Source of the DNA: JBDTSW01 sp963797835
GTDB taxonomy: Bacteria; Actinomycetota; Thermoleophilia; Solirubrobacterales; 70-9
NCBI GenBank assembly: GCA_963797835.1
Contig: CAWCRN010000022.1
Coordinates: 62,001 to 126,000, forward strand
Reading direction: 5' to 3'
Length of the DNA: 64,000 nt
A program made the translations under genes and the position numbers. Below the pieces are notes generated by a model. The model had not been told where the DNA came from. It worked only from the letters and a program-made list of their open reading frames with translations, and made no database searches. Shown piece by piece: positions 59,764 through 64,000 of this stretch. How positions within the stretch are numbered: position 1 is the first letter of the stretch; the number at the start of each line of letters is the position of its first letter.

Positions 59764-60594
59764 TCAGACGTAGCCGAACTCGCGCAGGCCCGGGGCGCCT
59801 GCCTCGAGCACCGCCTCGAGCTCGTGGGCCGGCGCGTCGCGCCAGCGCCCGGTGGAAGGCGAGAGCTTGATCGTCTCGCGCGCCTGCTCCAGCACCGCAT
59901 CGGTCACCGGGACCCCGAGGTGCTCGAGCAGACGAGCGGCGTGCGTGGCGGGGTCGGCGCACAGGTCCTCGTAGCGGACGACGAGGTGCGCGTCGCCCTT
60001 GAGCCGGCGCATGTACGCGAGGTTGACCAGGTTCAGCCGCGACCACAGCTCGATGAGCCGCACCGGCGCCGGCGCGTCACGCAGGTGCTCGGGAGTCAGC
60101 TCGCCGGCGTCGCCGAGGAGGTTCTGGTTCTTCGAGAAGGCCATGTCGCGGCCGTCGCGGACGAGCTGGGCCGTGATCGCGTCCGGCGCGACGGCGTTCA
60201 GCACCGGCAGCAGGTTCGTCGTCCGCGGGTTCTTCCAGCCCCACAGCGCGTCCGCGGAGGGGATGCCCTCGCGCTGGCGCTCGAGCGCGGCGCGCAGGTC
60301 GGCGACGATCTCGGCCGAGGGCTCGGGGATCTCGGCGTCCGGGTCCCTCTCGATCGCCTCCACCCATCCCGACTCCGTCAGGTACTCGGTGGACCAGCGC
60401 ACCAGGAACGGCTTCAGCTCGAGCGAGTCAGTGGCCTTGTTCTGCTTCGGGCCCAGGTAGACGCCGGCGGCCTTCATGACCTCGGCGACGGCACGCGTGC
60501 CCGAGCCGCCCGTGCCCAGCACCACGAGCGGCGGGCGGGCCGCCTCGGCCCCCGTCCGGGCGCGGTCGAGGATGGATCGAAGCCGGGTCGCCAT
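59764..60594 (-). CDS. Sulfotransferase-family protein
   Basis: An intact 276-residue member: LVVLGTGGSGTRAVAEVMKAAG is the phosphosulfate loop, WGWKNPRTTNLLPVL and LVRDGRDMAFSKNQNLL the 3'-phosphate region, and HLVVRYEDLCADPATHAARLLEHLG the C-terminal motif. Residues 40-120 differ from the neighbouring sulfotransferases, so the acceptor probably differs. It lies 10 bases upstream of the P-loop GMHRSGTS gene and 9 bases after the glycosyltransferase-like gene. Confidence 0.8.
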   Translation of the reverse strand: MATRLRSILDRARTGAEAARPPLVVLGTGGSGTRAVAEVMKAAGVYLGPKQNKATDSLELKPFLVRWSTEYLTESGWVEAIERDPDAEIPEPSAEIVADLRAALERQREGIPSADALWGWKNPRTTNLLPVLNAVAPDAITAQLVRDGRDMAFSKNQNLLGDAGELTPEHLRDAPAPVRLIELWSRLNLVNLAYMRRLKGDAHLVVRYEDLCADPATHAARLLEHLGVPVTDAVLEQARETIKLSPSTGRWRDAPAHELEAVLEAGAPGLREFGYV

Positions 60595-60603
60595 CGCGAA
60601 GGA

Positions 60604-61444
60604 TCAAAGCAGGTCGCGGTAGAACTCGGGATCGGACTCGATCCGCGCGAACCACTCCGCGCTGAGCGCATCGTTTTGGTCCTTGAGGTCCTCGTTGATC
60701 CGGCGGACCTTGTTGAACCGCCGGTTCAGGCGCCGCTTCAGCTTCCCCTTCGGCAGGGCGCGGAGGAGCCGCATCCGCACGGTGTTCTCCTCCTCGTGGA
60801 CGCCGCTGGCGGCGATCATCAGCCGCCCGCCGCGTGCCCGGCGGAACCCGGCCCCGTGGTGGTAGACGGCGTCGTCGTAGACGCCGAAGAAGAGCGGGTG
60901 GGCGTCGGTCTTGTTCGACCGCAGCAGCGGGCGCCAGTCGACGTCAAGCGCGTTCACGGCCTTCAGCACCCGGGCGCCGACGTCGGACACCTCACGGCCG
61001 ACCGCGTTCGTCCACGAGTACCCGCCCTTGCGCCAGTCGCCGCCCAGCTCCCGCCAGAAGCCGACGGTGGTCAGGCAGAAGCACGGGTGCGGCTGCACGT
61101 CGGAGGCCTCGGCGCGCTTGACCGCGATCAGCGGGTGGTTGGCAAGGTCTTCGACGAGCGGCCCGAGGTCGGCGACCGGGAAGGCGTCGCCGTCGATGAA
61201 GAGCAGCGGGTCGTCGTCGGACTCGGCGTCGAAGGCGATCAGGTCCGCGAGCAGGTTGAGCTTCGTCGAGTGCTCGCGGATGTTCTCGTCGGAGGAGTAG
61301 TGGAACTTCCGCCGAGTGGTCCTCCTCGAGCCCGTTGAGGAAGGCGTAGACGCGGTAGGGCTTCGGGAGGTGGCGCTCGAGGTAGTCGAGCTGCACGTCG
61401 ACCCAGCGGTCGTCGCGCCAGTGGACGGTGGCGACGTTGATCAC
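60604..61444 (-). CDS. Glycosyltransferase-like protein (DxD type), frameshifted
   Basis: N-terminal VATVHWRDDRWVDVQLDYLERHLP and YRVYAFLNGLEED in one frame, then HYSSDENIREHSTKLNLLADL, DPLLFIDGDAFPVADLGPLVEDL, PHPCFCLTTVGFWRELGGDWRKGGYSWTN in a second. The break is near 61312 (one extra G). FIDGDAF gives a DxD metal site, typical of GT-A enzymes acting with nucleotide sugars. The 280-residue protein lies between sulfotransferase genes with 4-base overlap to the upstream one, which supports a sulfated glycan pathway. Confidence 0.7.
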
Positions 61445-62383
61445 GGGCGCGGCAATTCATGGCAGCGGGTGACCTTAGCGGGCGGCGCTGAGCCGCTGCC
61501 GAGTTCATAGCCCAGCTCGGAGAGCAGGTCGCCCGCCACGCGCTCGAACTCGGCGAGATCCTCGGGCGGCATCTCGGCGCGCCACTTGGCGACCCGGTCG
61601 GGCCGGGGCGGCTCCTTCGTGAGCTTGTGGAAGTCGAGACGGTCCGCCGCCTTGAACAGGGGGCGCTCGCGGTCCTCCGCGTTCTCGGTCCCGGCCTCGA
61701 GGTCGCGGTCGATCTCGCCCAGGCGCTCGCCGGCGCGCTCGTGGTAGCTCAGCATCGCCGGGTCGAAGTCGAGACGGACGAACTCGCAGATCCGCCGCAG
61801 CTCGGGCTCGGGGTCGGCGATCAGGCTCTCGTAGCGGACCTCCATGTAGTTCGGGACCTTGCCGCCCTGGCGGCGCGCGGTCTTCACCCGCCGCTTCCAC
61901 CGCCGCGCGTGCTTGGCCGCGTTGGGGTGGTCGCTTCCGCGGCGAAGCTGGGAGAGGCGCACGTCGCGGCCGTCACGGATCAGGTGGACGAAGTGGGCCT
62001 CCTCGATCTCCGCCGCGATCGCGCCTGACGTGAAGCGCGTAGCCCGGGCTCTTGTCGCCCCAGCGGGGCTTGCCCTGGCTCGCCGCGTAGGCGCGGTAGA
62101 AGCCGCGCATCGCCTCGCCCAGGTCGAACGGCTCGACCGCCACGAAGGCGGAGCGGGCCTCCTCGGCGTCGAGGCCGAAGTCGGGCCAGCGGCGATGGCT
62201 CACCAGGTGGTCCGCCAGCTCCGCGGGCGTGGCGCCGGCGTCGCGGGCCTCGATCAGCTCCGGCAGGAGCTGGGTCTCGAACGGCACCGCGAGCTGCCCG
62301 TGGGCGTCCAGCATCATCCGCAGCAGGGTCGTCCCCGAGCGGGCGGCGCCGATGACGAACGGGGCGGGCTCGCGGCCGTTCAC
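61441..62383 (-). CDS. Sulfotransferase-family protein, frameshifted
   Basis: Closely similar in plan to the gene at 57970: APFVIGAARSGTTLLRMMLDAHGQLAVP, WGDKSPGYALHV, then in another frame IAAEIEEAHFVHLIRDGRDVRLSQLRRG and VRYESLIADPEPELRRICEFVRLDFDPAMLSYHERAGE. The frame changes near 62020-62030 (one extra base). Start at GTG 62383. It is the first gene of the sulfotransferase series and diverges from the ABC exporter genes after 45 bases. Confidence 0.8.
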
Positions 62384-62428
62384 AAGTGGAATGCTAGAGC
62401 GAGCGAGCGGGTAGCTAACTTCAATCTG

Positions 62429-63433
62429 ATGGCGGGTGAGCCAGCGATTGAGACAGAGGGCCTGTGTAAGTCCTACGGCGATGTCGAGGCGCTGTGCGGG
62501 GTCGATCTCGAGGTGGAAGCCGGCACCGTCTTCGGGCTGCTCGGGCCCAACGGTGCGGGCAAGACGACCGCGGTGCGGATCCTTACGACGCTGCTTCCGC
62601 CAAGCAGCGGAAGCGCCCGGGTCGACGGCCTCGACGTGGTGGACGATGCGGACGAGCTGCGAGGGCATATCGGCCTCGCCGGCCAGTACGCGGCCGTGGA
62701 CGAGAACCTATCCGGGTTCGAGAACCTGGAGATGGTCGGGCGCCTCTACCACCGGCCGCGGAACGAAGCCCGCGAGCGGGGGAAGGAGCTACTCGAGCGC
62801 TTCGACCTCTCCGAGGCGGCCGACCGTCTGGTGAGGACCTACTCGGGCGGGATGCGCCGGCGGCTCGATCTCGCCGCCGCGCTGGTGATCCGGCCGCCCG
62901 TGATCTTCCTCGACGAGCCGACGACCGGGCTCGACCCCCGCAGCCGGCTGGGCATGTGGGAGGTGATCGAGCGCCGCCGCGCCGCCGGGACGACGGTGCT
63001 GCTCACGACGCAGTACCTGGACGAGGCGGACCGGCTGGCGGACAGGATCGCCGTGATCGATCACGGCAAGGTGATCGCCGAGGGGACCTCCGAGGAGCTG
63101 AAACTTCAGTTCGGCGGTGAGCGGCTCGAGGTCACGCTCCTCGACGGCGCCCACTCGGACGCCGCGCTGTCCGCCCTCGCATCGCTCGCGTGCGAACGAC
63201 CCTCCGCCGACGACGGGATCGTGCGGGTCCCAGTGACCGAGCGGCGGGGCACGGTCGCACGGGCGGTGCGCCTCCTCGACGAGGCCCAGGTGGAGTTCGA
63301 CGACATCACGATCCGCAGCCCGACGCTCGACGACGTCTTCCTGGCCCTCACGGGCCGGCCCCCGGAGCCCGAGGGCGATGCGGAAGGGGCCGAGGGCGAT
63401 CCCGACCGGCCCGAAGCGGAGGTCGCCCAGTGA
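62429..63433 (+). CDS. ABC transporter ATP-binding protein (DrrA-like)
   Basis: A 334-residue ATPase: LLGPNGAGKTTAVRIL (Walker A), LVRTYSGGMRRRLDLAAAL (signature), VIFLDEPTTGLDPRSR (Walker B) and TTQYLDEADRLADRIAVID. The C-terminal part with ITIRSPTLDDVFLALTGR matches the DrrA/NodI daunorubicin-resistance group. It powers an ABC-2 exporter of a drug, lipid or glycan. ATG 62429 chosen; the permease follows with a GTGA overlap. Confidence 0.92.
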   Translation: MAGEPAIETEGLCKSYGDVEALCGVDLEVEAGTVFGLLGPNGAGKTTAVRILTTLLPPSSGSARVDGLDVVDDADELRGHIGLAGQYAAVDENLSGFENLEMVGRLYHRPRNEARERGKELLERFDLSEAADRLVRTYSGGMRRRLDLAAALVIRPPVIFLDEPTTGLDPRSRLGMWEVIERRRAAGTTVLLTTQYLDEADRLADRIAVIDHGKVIAEGTSEELKLQFGGERLEVTLLDGAHSDAALSALASLACERPSADDGIVRVPVTERRGTVARAVRLLDEAQVEFDDITIRSPTLDDVFLALTGRPPEPEGDAEGAEGDPDRPEAEVAQ

Positions 63434-64000
63434 GCACGCTCAACTACGCCGTCGCCGACACCGTCGTCCTCGCCGAACGCAGCATCAAGCGGATCGCGCG
63501 CCAGCCCGACCTGTGGACGGCGTTCACGGTCCAGCCGGTCATGTTCGTGCTGCTGTTCGCGTATGTGTTCGGCGGGGCGATCGCCGTGCCGACGGAGTAC
63601 GGCGACTACAAGGACTTCCTGATGCCCGGGATCATCGTCCAGGCGATGTCGTTCGGGGGATTCGTGACCGCGCTCTCGATCGCCGAGGACATGAAGCGCG
63701 GGCTCATCGACCGCTTCCGCTCCCTCCCGATGGCGCGCATCGCGGTCCTCAGCGGCCGCACCATCGCCGACATCGCCACGAACGCGGTTCAGCTCGCGAT
63801 CATGATCGCCGTCGGGCTGCTCATCGGGTTCGCGTTCAACGCCTCGCCGGGCGAGGTCGTCGGCGGGCTCGCCCTGTGCCTCCTGATCGGTTACGCGTTC
63901 TCGTGGGTGTTCGCCTACATCGGGCTCACGGTCTCGAGCCCTGAGGCCGCGAACGCGTTCGGCTTCATCCTCATCTTCCCGCTCACGTTCCTCTCGTCGG
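63430..64000 (+). CDS. ABC-2 type transporter permease (DrrB-like), partial
   Basis: The first 190 codons are present; the gene runs off the window end. Features: RQPDLWTAFTVQPVMFVLLFAYVFGGAI (TM1), PGIIVQAMSFGGFVTALSIAEDMKRGLIDRFRSLPMARIAVLSGR (the ABC-2 motif) and further helices up to FGFILIFPLTFLSS. GTG 63430 overlaps the ATPase stop. Exports the same cargo as the DrrA-like partner. Confidence 0.9.
   Translation, partial: MSTLNYAVADTVVLAERSIKRIARQPDLWTAFTVQPVMFVLLFAYVFGGAIAVPTEYGDYKDFLMPGIIVQAMSFGGFVTALSIAEDMKRGLIDRFRSLPMARIAVLSGRTIADIATNAVQLAIMIAVGLLIGFAFNASPGEVVGGLALCLLIGYAFSWVFAYIGLTVSSPEAANAFGFILIFPLTFLSS

Noticed and set aside
1..64000. tRNA, rRNA, CRISPR arrays, IS elements, prophage
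   Set aside because: None of the expected conserved sequences, repeat-spacer patterns, transposases, integrases or phage structural genes were seen by eye; small RNAs could still be missed without a covariance search.

Overview
The window is high-GC (about 70 percent), densely coded bacterial DNA. Its gene content points to an actinobacterium, and my inference is the class Thermoleophilia (Solirubrobacterales-like). The main evidence is a complete FHA - PP2C - SEDS - class B PBP - PASTA kinase cluster, two further Ser/Thr kinases, LytR_C-type membrane proteins, an AbiEi/DUF559 protein, an F420-type LLM remnant and frequent GTG/TTG starts. No rRNA, tRNA, CRISPR array, insertion sequence or phage gene was recognised.

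Layout. 1-15.4 kb: redox and small-molecule genes, including two separate modules that pair a CxxC-less thioredoxin-reductase-like flavoprotein with a cupin, an ureohydrolase, a membrane protein ending in a degenerate HD-GYP domain, a CPA1 antiporter, an ArsR/SRPBCC pair, a BBE flavin oxidase and a DHA2 drug exporter. 15.4-24 kb: mixed metabolism (DUF559 protein, saccharopine-dehydrogenase-like reductase, CDP-alcohol phosphatidyltransferase, zincin-like protein, metF, hydrolase, DUF3105, PGRP amidase). 24-38 kb: a cell-surface polysaccharide locus (FemAB-like and GNAT transferases, initiating sugar transferase, three glycosyltransferases, flippase, O-antigen-ligase-like polymerase, FlgD-like protein, two LytR_C proteins, CapD-like dehydratase) followed by the lipid-carrier genes DedA and UppP. 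38.4-40.7 kb: purM, a DJ-1/PfpI protein and a small membrane protein. 40.8-53.7 kb: the cell-wall growth and signalling block, with three Ser/Thr kinases, PP2C, two FHA proteins, SEDS, PBP and Ddl. 53.7-57.6 kb: pheA, an HNH nuclease, a secreted hydrolase and an ATP-grasp enzyme with an unusual leader. 58-64 kb: four sulfotransferase-like genes and a glycosyltransferase-like gene, then an ABC exporter cut by the window end.

How the genes fit together. The middle of the window builds, exports and regulates the envelope. UppP and probably DedA recycle the undecaprenyl carrier, the sugar transferase and glycosyltransferases load it, the flippase and polymerase move and extend the glycan, and the SEDS/PBP/Ddl genes make peptidoglycan under control of the PASTA kinase, PP2C phosphatase and FHA adaptors. 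The sulfotransferase block may decorate surface sugars or lipids (inference).

Data quality matters here. About fifteen genes after 12.6 kb contain single-base frame changes, mostly at short G or C runs, and the PBP gene alone has about ten. I read these mainly as consensus errors in the assembly rather than true pseudogenes, and I give each broken gene as one feature with the break positions.
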